The notes: a model not told the origin generated them from the letters alone. DNA of 64,000 bases from Chryseobacterium sp. HSC-36S06 (GCF_024171485.1 NZ_JALJZX010000002.1:186001-250000), one strand, 5' to 3'. Positions 1-9,072 are shown, numbered from the stretch's first letter. A program made the numbers and translations.

Positions 1-2
1 CA

Positions 3-1685
3 TATGCAGAAGGAGGAGCGGGACGGGTTTTTGATTTTCCTTTCATTGTAAATAATACACCAGGAAACCTGAATGCTTCTACCACTAATTTATTTTATGT
101 AAATAATAAAATTCACGATATTTTTTACCGTTTAGGATTTACAGAAACTGCTAGAAATTTCCAGGCATGGAACTATGGTAAAGGTGGAGCACAAAATGAT
201 TATGTTCAGGCGGAGTCGCAGGATGGCGGCGGTACCGATAATGCAAATTTTGCAACACCTATAGATGGTTCCAGACCCAGAATGCAGATGTATCTATGGA
301 ATCCTTCGGTTTTGGAGCGGGTGTTCTATAACGCTCCTGCGGAAGCAGTGGGAAGAGAGGTGCAGAATTATATATCAACCACTTTCGGTCCTGCACTTAC
401 TCCAACCGGTGTTACAGCCGACGTAAAATTGTCGCCGGTTCTTGATGCATGTACCGCACTTCCTGCAGGATCCCTAACAGGACTTATTGGATTAATTGAG
501 AGAGGTTCCTGTGATTTCGTGGTTAAGGTAAAAAATGCACAGAACGCTGGAGCAGTGGCAGCAATCATTTACAGTTTGCCAACTTCAGCTCCTACAGCGG
601 GAATGGCCGGTGTAGATGCTACGATCACAATTCCGTCTGTTTTGATCGAGAATTCCGAAGGAGTATATATGAAAAATTTACTGGCAACAAAAACTGTAAA
701 TATAACTTTGAAATATGACCCTGCAACACAAAAAATTAGAGACGGAAGTTTCGATAATGGAATTGTAATTCATGAATATGGCCACGGAATTTCCAACAGA
801 AATACAGGAAACGGTTATACCTGCCTGTCTTCTTCAAACTCTAAGGAGCAAATGGGAGAAGGTTGGTCCGATTTTTTTGCTTTGATGCTAACCAACAGAC
901 CTAACGATAATGCTTCCGTTCCAAGAGGTATTGGAACTTACGCCATCACCGAAGACGTAAATGGCCTGGGAATCAGACCTGCACAGTATTCACCCGATTT
1001 TGCAATCAATAACTACGCTTATGGTGATACTAACGGAATGGAATTCACCAATGCAAGTGGCCAGCTGGTACCTAACGTACATTCTATCGGTTTCGTTTGG
1101 GCATCAATGTTGTGGGATCTGCATTGGAAATATGCTGAGAAATATGGTTATTCATCAGATGTTATGGCCAATACAACGAATGGAAGTACAAAAGTTCTGC
1201 AGCTTGTTACCGACGGTTTGAAGCTTCAGGAATGTAGTCCAACTTTTGTGAGCGGCAGAGATGCAATTTTGGCAGCAGACTTAGCAACCACTGGTGGGGC
1301 TGATAAATGTATGATTTGGGATGTTTTCGCAAGAAGAGGTTTGGGTGTAAATGCATCTGCCGGAGCAAAAACAAATATCAATGATCAGGTTGAAAGTTTT
1401 GATGTGCCTGCAGAATGTGTACTTGCAACAAACGATGTAAATGCAGGTAAGGCATTAAGCATTTATCCAAATCCAGCGAAGAACGAATTCTTCCTGAAGT
1501 CTGCACAGAACACTTTAGGTAAATTGAATGTTGAAATTTTCGATGCTACAGGAAAATTAGTTTCCAGCCACAAAATTTCAGGTACTGATGCTGTAAATAC
1601 ACAGGCTCTTGTAAACGGAGTTTACGTGGTAAAAGTGTCTGGTTTAGGAGTAAATTTTTCATCTAAACTGATGATAAGAAAATAA
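3..1685 (+). CDS. Secreted M36 (fungalysin-type) metalloprotease with T9SS sorting domain, 5' end missing
   Basis: The reading frame is open from base 3, well before the first ATG at 282, so this is the C-terminal part of a gene that begins outside the window. The upstream codons give the M36 signature NNKIHDIFYRLGF. The zinc motif HEYGH is at 771-785 and the third-ligand motif GEGWSDFF follows near 855. A protease-associated (PA) domain (around 420-700, with GLIERGSCDF) is inserted before the catalytic motif. The last ~75 residues (from about 1450, SIYPNPAKNEF to SKLMIRK) are a type A T9SS C-terminal domain, so the protein is expected to cross the outer membrane by type IX secretion and be released or anchored at the surface. 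Family and motifs are seen; secretion route is inferred. Followed by a strong terminator. Confidence 0.93.
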   Translation, partial: YAEGGAGRVFDFPFIVNNTPGNLNASTTNLFYVNNKIHDIFYRLGFTETARNFQAWNYGKGGAQNDYVQAESQDGGGTDNANFATPIDGSRPRMQMYLWNPSVLERVFYNAPAEAVGREVQNYISTTFGPALTPTGVTADVKLSPVLDACTALPAGSLTGLIGLIERGSCDFVVKVKNAQNAGAVAAIIYSLPTSAPTAGMAGVDATITIPSVLIENSEGVYMKNLLATKTVNITLKYDPATQKIRDGSFDNGIVIHEYGHGISNRNTGNGYTCLSSSNSKEQMGEGWSDFFALMLTNRPNDNASVPRGIGTYAITEDVNGLGIRPAQYSPDFAINNYAYGDTNGMEFTNASGQLVPNVHSIGFVWASMLWDLHWKYAEKYGYSSDVMANTTNGSTKVLQLVTDGLKLQECSPTFVSGRDAILAADLATTGGADKCMIWDVFARRGLGVNASAGAKTNINDQVESFDVPAECVLATNDVNAGKALSIYPNPAKNEFFLKSAQNTLGKLNVEIFDATGKLVSSHKISGTDAVNTQALVNGVYVVKVSGLGVNFSSKLMIRK

Positions 1686-1704
1686 TTAATAATTTATGTT
1701 TTAT

Positions 1705-1738
1705 AAACCGTCTTGCTTCTTGGCAAGGCGGTTTTTTA
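1705..1738 (+). terminator. Rho-independent terminator of the M36 protease gene
   Basis: A 12-bp stem (AAACCGTCTTGC with GCAAGGCGGTTT, one G-U pair) closes a short loop and is followed by a run of T. It starts 20 bp after the protease stop codon. Confidence 0.85.
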
Positions 1739-1810
1739 TTGGATAATTCTGTTTTAAATGTTAATTATGCGCCACGTGCAAATCTTATCGTGTAAATCAG
1801 TAAACAAATA

Positions 1811-1843
1811 AAAAACCCACCAGATAAATCTGATGGGCTTTCT
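1811..1843 (-). terminator. Terminator of rplS
   Basis: Read on the minus strand, CCCATCAGA and TCTGGTGGG pair around a TTTA loop and a T-run follows. It lies just downstream of the rplS stop codon. Confidence 0.8.
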
Positions 1844-1860
1844 TATTATTGTTGTCTGAA

Positions 1861-2214
1861 TTACTTTTTGTAAGCAGCGTCTTTAATTCTCGCTTTTTTA
1901 CCTCTAAGGTTACGGAAATAGTAAATTCTCGCTCTTTTAACTTTACCTCTTCTGTCAACCTCAATTTTCTGAAGTGCTGGTAAATTAATTGGGAAAACTC
2001 TTTCTACACCCACATCACCGCTCATTTTTCTAATGGTAAATGTTTTGGTAAGGCCTGTTCCTCTCAACTGAATTACAGTTCCTTTGAAGAACTGAGTTCT
2101 TGTTTTAGCGCCTTCTTTAATCTCGTAATACACGGTAATGGTGTCACCGGCTTTGAATTCTGGGAATTCGTTTTTCGTAATGTACTTATCTTGTACGTAT
2201 TTTACTAAATCCAT
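1861..2214 (-). CDS. rplS: 50S ribosomal protein L19
   Basis: The 117-residue product has the usual bL19 length and pattern: FKAGDTITVYYEIKEG near residue 21, the FKGTVIQLRGTG segment, and the basic tail GKVKRARIYYFRNLRGKKARI. L19 sits at the 30S-50S interface. The gene stands alone here, without the usual trmD/rimM neighbours, and has its own promoter (2289-2319) and terminator (1811-1843). The ATG at 2214 follows an A/T-rich leader, as is usual in Bacteroidota, which rarely use Shine-Dalgarno sites. Confidence 0.98.
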   Translation of the reverse strand: MDLVKYVQDKYITKNEFPEFKAGDTITVYYEIKEGAKTRTQFFKGTVIQLRGTGLTKTFTIRKMSGDVGVERVFPINLPALQKIEVDRRGKVKRARIYYFRNLRGKKARIKDAAYKK

Positions 2215-2288
2215 TTTTTATAAAAAAAATTTGTTTTGTCAAGCTAAGCAACATTCACGTCCTTCGTCAGAGGTTGATTAACAGGTTG

Positions 2289-2319
2289 CAAAAATACTAT
2301 ATTTTTTCTATTCTGCAAA
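2289..2319 (-). promoter_or_regulatory. Bacteroidota-type promoter of rplS
   Basis: On the minus strand TTTG (2319-2316), a 19-nt spacer and TATTTTTG (2296-2289) match the -33/-7 consensus TTG/TAnnTTTG. The predicted start leaves a leader of about 70 nt before rplS. Confidence 0.75.
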
Positions 2320-2401
2320 TCTTTCATTATTAATATTTTAAAAATAGTGCACTATTGCTCATGTCATGATAAAATGTCAAATAAATCTGCCCGTGTGCTA
2401 T

Positions 2402-2605
2402 GGCAAGTCAGATTAAAGATGAGGCAAAACTCACCAGATGAGTGAAGATGAGGTTGTGGAAAAAGTCATGTTAAAGAAGCAGGCAGTAAAAAGTTTTGTC
2501 CCGGTGGATAAATTAGGAGAAATTGCCGTATTTTTATCAGCAGAAAACGCCACAACAGTCTCCGGATCGGTATTTACTTTAGATGGAGGGTGGAGTGCAC
2601 AGTAA
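2402..2605 (+). pseudogene. Remnant of a 3-hydroxybutyrate dehydrogenase (SDR family)
   Basis: From 2438 the frame reads MSEDEVVEKVMLKKQ, then VPVDKLGEIAVFLSAEN and the terminal VFTLDGGWSAQ before the stop at 2603-2605. This is the C-terminal ~55 residues of D-3-hydroxybutyrate dehydrogenase-like short-chain dehydrogenases. Just upstream, the other frame reads ASQIKDEAK and joins THQMSEDE only if one A is added in the A-run at 2426-2429, so there is a -1 frameshift. Nothing of the Rossmann nucleotide-binding N-terminus is visible in the ~200 bp before that. The remnant ends 12 bp before scoA, so an ancestral ketone-body operon (dehydrogenase plus CoA-transferase) has probably lost its first enzyme. 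Confidence 0.8.
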
Positions 2606-2617
2606 TATTCAGTAAAT

Positions 2618-3322
2618 ATGATCGATAAAAGAGTAAAAAACGCCAAGGAAGCCATAAATGGTATTACCGATGGAATGACTTTGATTGTAGGTGGTTTCGG
2701 CTTGTCCGGAATTCCCGAAAATTCAATTTCGGAGCTGGTTGAAAGCAATATTTCCGGGCTTACCTGTATCTCAAATAATGCAGGAGTTGATGATTTTGGA
2801 CTTGGTTTACTCCTTCAAAAGAAGCAGATCAAAAAAATGATCGCATCCTACGTTGGCGAAAATGCCGAATTCGAAAGACAGATGCTTTCCGGTGAACTTG
2901 AGGTAGAATTGACGCCTCAGGGAACTTTAGCGGAAAAATGCCGCGCTGCACAGCACGGAATTCCTGCATTTTATACCCCTGCAGGCTACGGAACCGAGGT
3001 TGCTGAGGGCAAAGAAACTAAGGAATTCAACGGTAAAATGCATATTTTGGAATATGCTTATGAAGCAGATTTCGCCATTGTAAAAGCCTGGAAAGGGGAT
3101 CACGCAGGAAATTTAATTTTCAGAGGAACAGCACGGAATTTCAATGCGCCGATGGCCGGAGCCGGAAAAATTACTATCGCTGAGGTAGAAGAATTGGTAG
3201 AACCGGGTGAATTGGATCCGAACCAGATTCATATTCCCGGAATTATGGTACAGCGGATTTTTCAGGGCGAAAAATTCGAGAAAAGAATAGAGCAGCGTAC
3301 AACCCGAAAAAGAGAAGCATAA
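2618..3322 (+). CDS. scoA: Succinyl-CoA:3-ketoacid CoA-transferase, subunit A
   Basis: The 234-residue protein has the class I CoA-transferase alpha pattern: [17 protein letters not shown] near the N-terminus, [16 protein letters not shown], and [13 protein letters not shown]. With subunit B it moves CoA between succinyl-CoA and acetoacetate, the activating step of ketone-body use. The stop codon shares one base with the scoB start (TAATG at 3320-3324), a sign of translational coupling. The preceding dehydrogenase is a remnant, so acetoacetate rather than hydroxybutyrate may be the substrate entering here. Confidence 0.95.
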   Translation: MIDKRVKNAKEAINGITDGMTLIVGGFGLSGIPENSISELVESNISGLTCISNNAGVDDFGLGLLLQKKQIKKMIASYVGENAEFERQMLSGELEVELTPQGTLAEKCRAAQHGIPAFYTPAGYGTEVAEGKETKEFNGKMHILEYAYEADFAIVKAWKGDHAGNLIFRGTARNFNAPMAGAGKITIAEVEELVEPGELDPNQIHIPGIMVQRIFQGEKFEKRIEQRTTRKREA

Positions 3323-3975
3323 TGTTGACAAAAGAACAGATCGCACAGCGAATTTCTAAGGAAGTTAAAGACCGTTATTATGTAAATCTCGGAATCGGTA
3401 TTCCCACTTTAGTCGCAAACTACGTTCCTCAGGATATTTCCGTGGAATTTCAAAGTGAAAACGGCGTTCTAGGAATGGGTCCTTTTCCTTTTGAGGGCGA
3501 AGAGGATCCGGACTTGATTAATGCTGGAAAACAGACGATTACGACGCTTCCGGGTGCTTCATTTTTCGATTCTGCTTTTAGTTTTGGAATGATCCGAAGC
3601 AAAAAAGTGGATCTCACCATTCTCGGCGCAATGGAAGTTTCCGAGAACGGGGACATCGCAAACTGGAAAATTCCTGGAAAAATGGTGAAAGGTATGGGTG
3701 GCGCAATGGACTTGGTTGCTTCAGCTGAGAATATTATTGTAGCGATGATGCACGTGAACAAAGCCGGCGAAAGCAAAATTCTTAAAAAATGTACACTTCC
3801 GCTAACCGGGGTTGGCTGTGTGAAAAAAGTAGTTACAGAACTTGCCGTGATGGATGTTACCCCAAAAGGTTTTAAACTTCTCGAGCGCGCTCCCGGAGTT
3901 TCCGTGGAAGATATCATCAAAGCAACCGACGCCGAACTCATTATCGAAGGAGATATTCCGGAAATGCAGTTTTAA
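3322..3975 (+). CDS. scoB: Succinyl-CoA:3-ketoacid CoA-transferase, subunit B
   Basis: The 217-residue product carries the beta-subunit pattern: VNLGIGIPTLVANYVP near residue 22 and the catalytic-glutamate motif QSENGVLGMGP near residue 50, followed by AMEVSENGDIANW. Length is normal for the family. It is coupled to scoA by a one-base overlap and followed by a strong terminator, so the two subunits form the end of the transcript. Confidence 0.95.
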   Translation: MLTKEQIAQRISKEVKDRYYVNLGIGIPTLVANYVPQDISVEFQSENGVLGMGPFPFEGEEDPDLINAGKQTITTLPGASFFDSAFSFGMIRSKKVDLTILGAMEVSENGDIANWKIPGKMVKGMGGAMDLVASAENIIVAMMHVNKAGESKILKKCTLPLTGVGCVKKVVTELAVMDVTPKGFKLLERAPGVSVEDIIKATDAELIIEGDIPEMQF

Positions 3976-3995
3976 ATCAAATACTAAACCGATAT

Positions 3996-4029
3996 AATCC
4001 CTTTCAAATTTTGAAAGGGATTTTTTTTG
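3996..4029 (+). terminator. Terminator after scoB
   Basis: AATCCCTTTCAAA and TTTGAAAGGGATT form a long stem followed by eight T. It ends the sco transcript before the arginine operon promoter. Confidence 0.9.
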
Positions 4030-4128
4030 TGCTTCTGGGAAACAGATTATTTATCTGAAATTTAACGTGTTTACAGATATTTTTAATAGGCTTAACTTTC
4101 TTTTTTAAAAATTATATCTAAAAATATT

Positions 4129-4157
4129 TTGAATTTAACAAAAAACATCTAATTTTG
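4129..4157 (+). promoter_or_regulatory. Promoter of the arginine biosynthesis operon
   Basis: TTG at 4129-4131, an 18-nt spacer and TAATTTTG at 4150-4157 fit the Bacteroidota -33/-7 consensus. The leader before the first gene is only about 20 nt. It is the only promoter match I noticed ahead of the nine tightly packed genes that follow. Confidence 0.75.
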
Positions 4158-4182
4158 CCATCTAATTTAGATAAACGTACAA

Positions 4183-4818
4183 GTGAATACGAAATTTACA
4201 GTAAAAGTTGCAACGGATCAGGACCTTATGTCAGTTCCGGCGATTCTAAAGGAAATCGAAGAATCCGCAAAAGAACGCGGAACCGGAATTGCAAAACGTA
4301 CAGCTTCATATCTTGAAGAGAAAATAAATGAAGGTAAAGCTGTGATGGCTTTTTCACCGGAAGGCGAGTGGGCGGGTTTCTGTTATATCGAAACCTGGAG
4401 CAATAAAACCTATGTCGCAAATTCGGGATTAATCGTTTCGCTAAAATTCAGGAATGAAGGATTGGCACGGATGATTAAGGAGGTGATATTCAATTATTCC
4501 AGGGAAAAATATCCCAACGCAAAACTTTTTGGGTTAACCACCGGGCTCGCCGTAATGAAAATCAACAGCAATCTCGGCTATAAACCTGTTACTTACTCGG
4601 AACTGACGCAGGACGATGTTTTCTGGAGCGGCTGCAAAAGCTGCGTGAATTATGAAATCCTGATGAGCAAAGAGCGCAAAAACTGCCTTTGCACCGCGAT
4701 GCTTTACAACCCGAATGAGGGCACCGTTCCACAAAATATAAACAATCCAGAATCTGAAAATAACCAGAAGTTGTTTTCAAAATTCAAAAAAATAAGAACA
4801 ATGTTATGGAAAAAGTAG
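4183..4818 (+). CDS. GNAT acyltransferase, first gene of the arginine operon (probable glutamate N-acyltransferase)
   Basis: The 211-residue protein is a GNAT-fold acetyltransferase: the acceptor region WAGFCYIETW, then the CoA-binding segment with FRNEGLARMIKEVI. It starts with GTG at 4183; no better upstream start is visible. It overlaps argG by 13 bases. Position at the head of a complete arginine operon suggests it makes the N-acylglutamate that feeds ArgB, replacing ArgA or ArgJ, neither of which is present. Whether it uses acetyl-CoA or succinyl-CoA is open and matters because the carbamoyltransferase downstream looks succinyl-specific. A Cys-rich stretch (SGCKSCVNYE, KNCLC) near residue 150-170 is unexplained. 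Confidence 0.8.
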   Translation: MNTKFTVKVATDQDLMSVPAILKEIEESAKERGTGIAKRTASYLEEKINEGKAVMAFSPEGEWAGFCYIETWSNKTYVANSGLIVSLKFRNEGLARMIKEVIFNYSREKYPNAKLFGLTTGLAVMKINSNLGYKPVTYSELTQDDVFWSGCKSCVNYEILMSKERKNCLCTAMLYNPNEGTVPQNINNPESENNQKLFSKFKKIRTMLWKK

Positions 4819-5996
4819 TTTTAGCGTACAGTGGCGGATTAGACACTTCTTTTTGCGCCGTTTACCTTTCAAAAATAAAGCAGCTGGAAGTGCATGCGGT
4901 GATGGTAAATCTGGGTGGATTTTCCGAAGAGGAAATCAAAAAAACTGAGGAACGCGCTTATCAGTTGGGAGTAAAATCTTTCCATGTGATTGATGATGCG
5001 GAGAATTATTACGAAAAATGTATTAAATATTTAATCTTCGGAAATGTTCTGAAAAACAATACCTATCCGCTTTCGGTAAGTTCTGAAAGAGTTTTTCAGG
5101 CAACTGCAATTGCTGATTATGCCAAAAAAATCGGTGCAAAAGCCATCGCGCACGGAAGTACAGGTGCGGGAAATGATCAGGTTCGTTTCGACAGCATTTT
5201 CCAAATTCTTTTGCCGGAAATTGAAATCATCACGCCAATCCGTGACCTTAAACTTTCCAGAAATGAAGAAATTGATTTTCTGAAAGAAAACGGTTTCAAA
5301 ATCAACTTTGAAAAATCTCAGTACTCGATCAACAAAGGACTTTGGGGAACTTCGGTAGGCGGAAAAGAAACGCTGACTTCCAATTTATCGCTTCCCGAAA
5401 CTGCTTATCCAACACAGATTTCAAAAACAGAACCCGAAGAAATGTCCATCACTTTCGAAAAAGGAGAAATTAAAGCCGTAAACGGTGAGGGATTTTCAAA
5501 ACCGATCCAAGCGATTCAGAAAATCCAGGCAATTGCGCAGGCTTTTGGAATTGGCCGCGACACGCACGTTGGCGACACAATTATTGGAATTAAAGGCCGT
5601 GTAAGTTTTGAAGCCGCAGCGCCTTTAATCATTCTGAAAGCGCACCATTTGCTCGAAAAACATACACTGACTAAAAATCAGCTTTTAATTAAAGACCAGC
5701 TGAGCCTTTCTTACGGAAATTACCTTCACGACGGTTTGGTGCTCGATCCGGTGATGAAAGATATCGAAATGCTCTTCGAAAATGCCCAAAAAACAGTGAA
5801 CGGAACCGTTAAAATTTTACTCAAACCTTATCATTTTAATTTGATCGGGATTGAATCTCCAAACGACCTCATGTCTTCAGACTTTGGTTCTTACGGCGAA
5901 ATGAACAAAACCTGGACGGAATCTGACGTGAAAGGTTTCTCAAAAATATATTCGAATGCGCTGAGCATTTATCATCAGGTAAACAACAAGAATTAA
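4806..5996 (+). CDS. argG: Argininosuccinate synthase
   Basis: The 396-residue enzyme joins citrulline and aspartate with ATP. The N-terminal PP-loop ATP motif AYSGGLDTSF lies at about residues 7-16 and the substrate motif GSTGAGNDQVRFD near residue 116. Length matches the family. The start lies inside the preceding GNAT gene and the stop is one base from argC, so it is part of one operon. In this pathway argG comes late (citrulline to argininosuccinate), though it is the second gene. Confidence 0.97.
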   Translation: MEKVVLAYSGGLDTSFCAVYLSKIKQLEVHAVMVNLGGFSEEEIKKTEERAYQLGVKSFHVIDDAENYYEKCIKYLIFGNVLKNNTYPLSVSSERVFQATAIADYAKKIGAKAIAHGSTGAGNDQVRFDSIFQILLPEIEIITPIRDLKLSRNEEIDFLKENGFKINFEKSQYSINKGLWGTSVGGKETLTSNLSLPETAYPTQISKTEPEEMSITFEKGEIKAVNGEGFSKPIQAIQKIQAIAQAFGIGRDTHVGDTIIGIKGRVSFEAAAPLIILKAHHLLEKHTLTKNQLLIKDQLSLSYGNYLHDGLVLDPVMKDIEMLFENAQKTVNGTVKILLKPYHFNLIGIESPNDLMSSDFGSYGEMNKTWTESDVKGFSKIYSNALSIYHQVNNKN

Positions 5997-5997
5997 T

Positions 5998-6972
5998 ATG
6001 GAAAAAATAAAAGCAGGAATTGTTGGGGGGACAGGATTTACAGCAGGAGAATTAATCAGAATTTTGCTGTATCACCCGAATGTGGAGATTTCTTTCGTGA
6101 CGAGCCAAAGTCTTCAAGGCTATTTTATTACCGATGTTCATAAAGATCTTGTTGGAGAAACCAGTCTCAAATTCGAAAATTTAGCCCAGCCTGCGGATAT
6201 TATTTTCCTTTGTCTTCCGCATGGTGAAAGTAAAAACTGGCTCATCGAAAACGAAAAAGGCATCGCTCCTGAAACCAAAATTATCGATCTTGGAAACGAT
6301 TTTCGTGTTGATGAAGAATGGAACGAAAAGAAATTCATTTACGGACTTTCAGAATTCAACAAAGAAAAAATCGCAAAGGCTTTATGCATCGCGAATCCCG
6401 GATGTTTTGCAACCGCGATTCAACTGGGAATTCTTCCGATTTTGAAACAGGAAAAAATTGAAAAAATCCATTGTGTGGGAATTACGGGCTCAACCGGAGC
6501 GGGAAAAGCTTTGCATCAGTCACTGAATTTCAACTGGCGGAACGATAATATTTCTCCTTACAAAACCTTTATTCACCAGCATATCGCGGAAATTGAAAAA
6601 AGCATTTCCTTGATTTCTGATACCAAAACGGATATTAATTTTATTCCTTGGAGAGGCGATTTTACACGGGGAATTTTCGTTTCACTGATGATGGAAAGCG
6701 ACCTGTCTCAGGTCGAAATCGAGGAAATTTATAAATATGCGTACAAATATTCAAAATTTGTCTTCGTTTCTGCGAGCCCGATCGATATGAAACAGGTTGC
6801 GAATACCAATAAAGCATTGATTTATATCGAGAAAGTGGGAAAAAATCTTGCGGTTCACGTCGCGATTGATAATCTCCTGAAAGGCGCATCTGGACAGGCA
6901 ATCCAAAATATGAATCTGATGTTCGGTTTTAACGAAAAGGCCGGACTTAACCTTAAACCTTCCGTTTTTTAA
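5998..6972 (+). CDS. argC: N-acyl-gamma-glutamyl-phosphate reductase
   Basis: The 324-residue protein starts with the NADP-binding motif GIVGGTGFTAGELI and carries the active-site Cys136 in ANPGCFATA (codon 6403-6405). It reduces N-acylglutamyl phosphate to the semialdehyde. It follows argG by one base and precedes argD by three. Confidence 0.97.
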   Translation: MEKIKAGIVGGTGFTAGELIRILLYHPNVEISFVTSQSLQGYFITDVHKDLVGETSLKFENLAQPADIIFLCLPHGESKNWLIENEKGIAPETKIIDLGNDFRVDEEWNEKKFIYGLSEFNKEKIAKALCIANPGCFATAIQLGILPILKQEKIEKIHCVGITGSTGAGKALHQSLNFNWRNDNISPYKTFIHQHIAEIEKSISLISDTKTDINFIPWRGDFTRGIFVSLMMESDLSQVEIEEIYKYAYKYSKFVFVSASPIDMKQVANTNKALIYIEKVGKNLAVHVAIDNLLKGASGQAIQNMNLMFGFNEKAGLNLKPSVF

Positions 6973-6975
6973 ATC

Positions 6976-8115
6976 ATGAAATTATTTGATGTATATCCGT
7001 TGATGCCCGTAAATATTGTAAAGGCAGAAAACTGTAAACTTTGGGACGAAAACGGAACCGAATACCTCGATTTTTACGGCGGTCACGCGGTGATTTCTGT
7101 CGGTCACACACATCCGCATTATGTGGAAAAAATTAAAAATCAGTTGGATCAGATTGGCTTTTATTCAAATTCTGTGATCAATAAACTGCAGGAAGAACTG
7201 GCAGAAAAGCTTGGAAAAATTTCTGGTTACGAAGATTACAGCCTTTTCCTGTGCAATTCGGGGGCAGAAGCCAATGAAAATGCACTGAAAATTGCGTCGT
7301 TCACATCGGGGAAAAAGAAATTTATCACGTTCAGAAATTCATTTCATGGAAGAACTTCCGCGGTGGTTGCGGCAACTGACGATCCTTCGATTGTCGCTCC
7401 GGTAAATGAAACTGATAATTTTATTTTCTGTGAATGGAATAATGTTGAGCGATTTAAAAAGCTATTTTTTGAAAATCTTCCCGATTTGGCAGGGGTAATT
7501 TTAGAAGGAATTCAGGGCATTGGTGGAATTCAGATTCCGACTCAGGAATTGATGGACAAAATTTCGGAATTGTGCTGTGAGAATAACGTTTTCTTCATTT
7601 CCGATGAAATTCAGTCGGGTTACGCGAGAAGCGGAAAGTTTTTTGCTCATCAGCATTTCGGTGTAAAACCGGATATCATTACGACCGCAAAAGGAATGGC
7701 GAACGGTTTTCCGATCGGCGGTGTTCTTTTTTCCCCGAAAATTCCGGCAAAACATAAAATGCTGGGAACTACTTTTGGTGGAAATCATTTGGCTTGTGCT
7801 GCTGCCATTGCGGTTTTGGAAATTATTGAGAAAGAAAATCTTATTCAGGAATCTTTTGAAAAAGGCGAATATTTAATTCAGAAATTAAAAGAAATTTCGC
7901 AAATCAAAGAAATCCGCGGAAAAGGACTTCTTATCGGAATTGATTTTGAAATTCCGGCGTCTCAGGTTTCCAAAAAATTAAGGGAAGAATTTAAAATTTT
8001 TGTCGGAAGCGCAACCAATCCTTTAACCATGAGGCTTTTGCCACCCCTTACGATTTCCTATCCGGAAATGGATTATCTTATTTCTTCTTTAAAATCAGTC
8101 TTAAATTCAATTTAA
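6976..8115 (+). CDS. argD: N-acylornithine aminotransferase (class III, PLP)
   Basis: The 379-residue class III aminotransferase shows GGHAVISVGHTHP, the cofactor motif FISDEIQSGYARSG and the PLP lysine in TTAKGMANGFPIGG (Lys239, codon 7690-7692). It converts the N-acylglutamate semialdehyde to N-acylornithine. Family members can also act on succinyl-ornithine, which would fit the downstream carbamoyltransferase. It is within the operon, three bases from both neighbours. Confidence 0.95.
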   Translation: MKLFDVYPLMPVNIVKAENCKLWDENGTEYLDFYGGHAVISVGHTHPHYVEKIKNQLDQIGFYSNSVINKLQEELAEKLGKISGYEDYSLFLCNSGAEANENALKIASFTSGKKKFITFRNSFHGRTSAVVAATDDPSIVAPVNETDNFIFCEWNNVERFKKLFFENLPDLAGVILEGIQGIGGIQIPTQELMDKISELCCENNVFFISDEIQSGYARSGKFFAHQHFGVKPDIITTAKGMANGFPIGGVLFSPKIPAKHKMLGTTFGGNHLACAAAIAVLEIIEKENLIQESFEKGEYLIQKLKEISQIKEIRGKGLLIGIDFEIPASQVSKKLREEFKIFVGSATNPLTMRLLPPLTISYPEMDYLISSLKSVLNSI

Positions 8116-8117
8116 AA

Positions 8118-9071
8118 ATGAAAAATTTCACTTCAGTAAACGATATATCAAATCCTGAAACCCTTGTTCAGGAAGCTCTGGAACTCAAAAAAAATCTTTA
8201 CGGTTTCGGGGATTTAGGAAAAAACAAAACACTCGGTTTGGTTTTTCTGAACCCGAGTTTAAGAACCAGAATGAGCAGCCAGAAAGCAGGAATAAACCTC
8301 GGAATGCAGGTTCAGGTCATTAACGCCGGACAGGATGCCTGGAACTGGGAATTTGCAGAAAATGCCGTGATGGATGGTTCTACCGTTGAACATATTAAAG
8401 ATGCCGCAAAAGTTTTAAGCGAATATTGCGACGTGATTGGTTTAAGATGTTTTCCCGGTTTGAAAGACCGTGACGAAGATTACAGCGAATTTGTGCTGAA
8501 TTCTTTCATCAAATATGCAACCGTTCCCGTGATTTCTCTGGAATCTGCGACCCGGCATCCTTTGCAGAGTTTCGCCGATTTAATTACCATCCGTGAAAAC
8601 TGGACTCAACCACAAAAACCGAAAGTCGTTCTTTCCTGGGCGCCGCACATCAAAGCGCTTCCACAGGCAGTTGGAAATTCTTTTGCGGAGTGGATGAATG
8701 CTGCCGATGTGGATTTTTGCATTGCAAATCCTGACGGTTACGATTTAAGCAAGGATTTTACCGCCGATGCTAAGGTTTATCACAATCAGGAGGAAGCTTT
8801 GAAAAACGCTGATTTTGTGTATGTGAAGAACTGGTCTTCGTATGACGATTACGGCGCGATGCCCGAAGTGAAAGGAAACTGGCTTTTAGGTGAAGAGTTT
8901 TTGAAAACAAACCCTGAAACAAAATTCATGCACTGCCTTCCGGTTCGAAGAAATCTGGAAATGAGCGACGCTGTTTTAGATTCTTCTAATTCTCTGATTT
9001 ATCAGCAGGCCAATAACAGAACGCTTTCCGCGCAGTTAATCATCAAGAAAATCCTTGAAAATTCTTTTTAA
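8118..9071 (+). CDS. argF': N-acylornithine carbamoyltransferase, probably N-succinylornithine-specific
   Basis: The 317-residue transcarbamylase has the carbamoyl-phosphate motif SLRTR (residues 47-51), HPLQSFADL and HCLPVRRNLE. It aligns with Xanthomonas AOTCase and Bacteroides fragilis SOTCase rather than with ordinary ornithine carbamoyltransferase. In MDGSTVEH the residue at the position that sets substrate choice (Glu92 in the acetyl enzyme, Pro90 in the succinyl enzyme) is Val90 (codon 8385-8387). Replacement of that Glu by small or hydrophobic residues, Val included as I recall it, is known to change the enzyme to N-succinylornithine. This predicts a succinylated arginine pathway; the specificity is inferred. 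Confidence 0.93.
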   Translation: MKNFTSVNDISNPETLVQEALELKKNLYGFGDLGKNKTLGLVFLNPSLRTRMSSQKAGINLGMQVQVINAGQDAWNWEFAENAVMDGSTVEHIKDAAKVLSEYCDVIGLRCFPGLKDRDEDYSEFVLNSFIKYATVPVISLESATRHPLQSFADLITIRENWTQPQKPKVVLSWAPHIKALPQAVGNSFAEWMNAADVDFCIANPDGYDLSKDFTADAKVYHNQEEALKNADFVYVKNWSSYDDYGAMPEVKGNWLLGEEFLKTNPETKFMHCLPVRRNLEMSDAVLDSSNSLIYQQANNRTLSAQLIIKKILENSF

Positions 9072-9072
9072 A

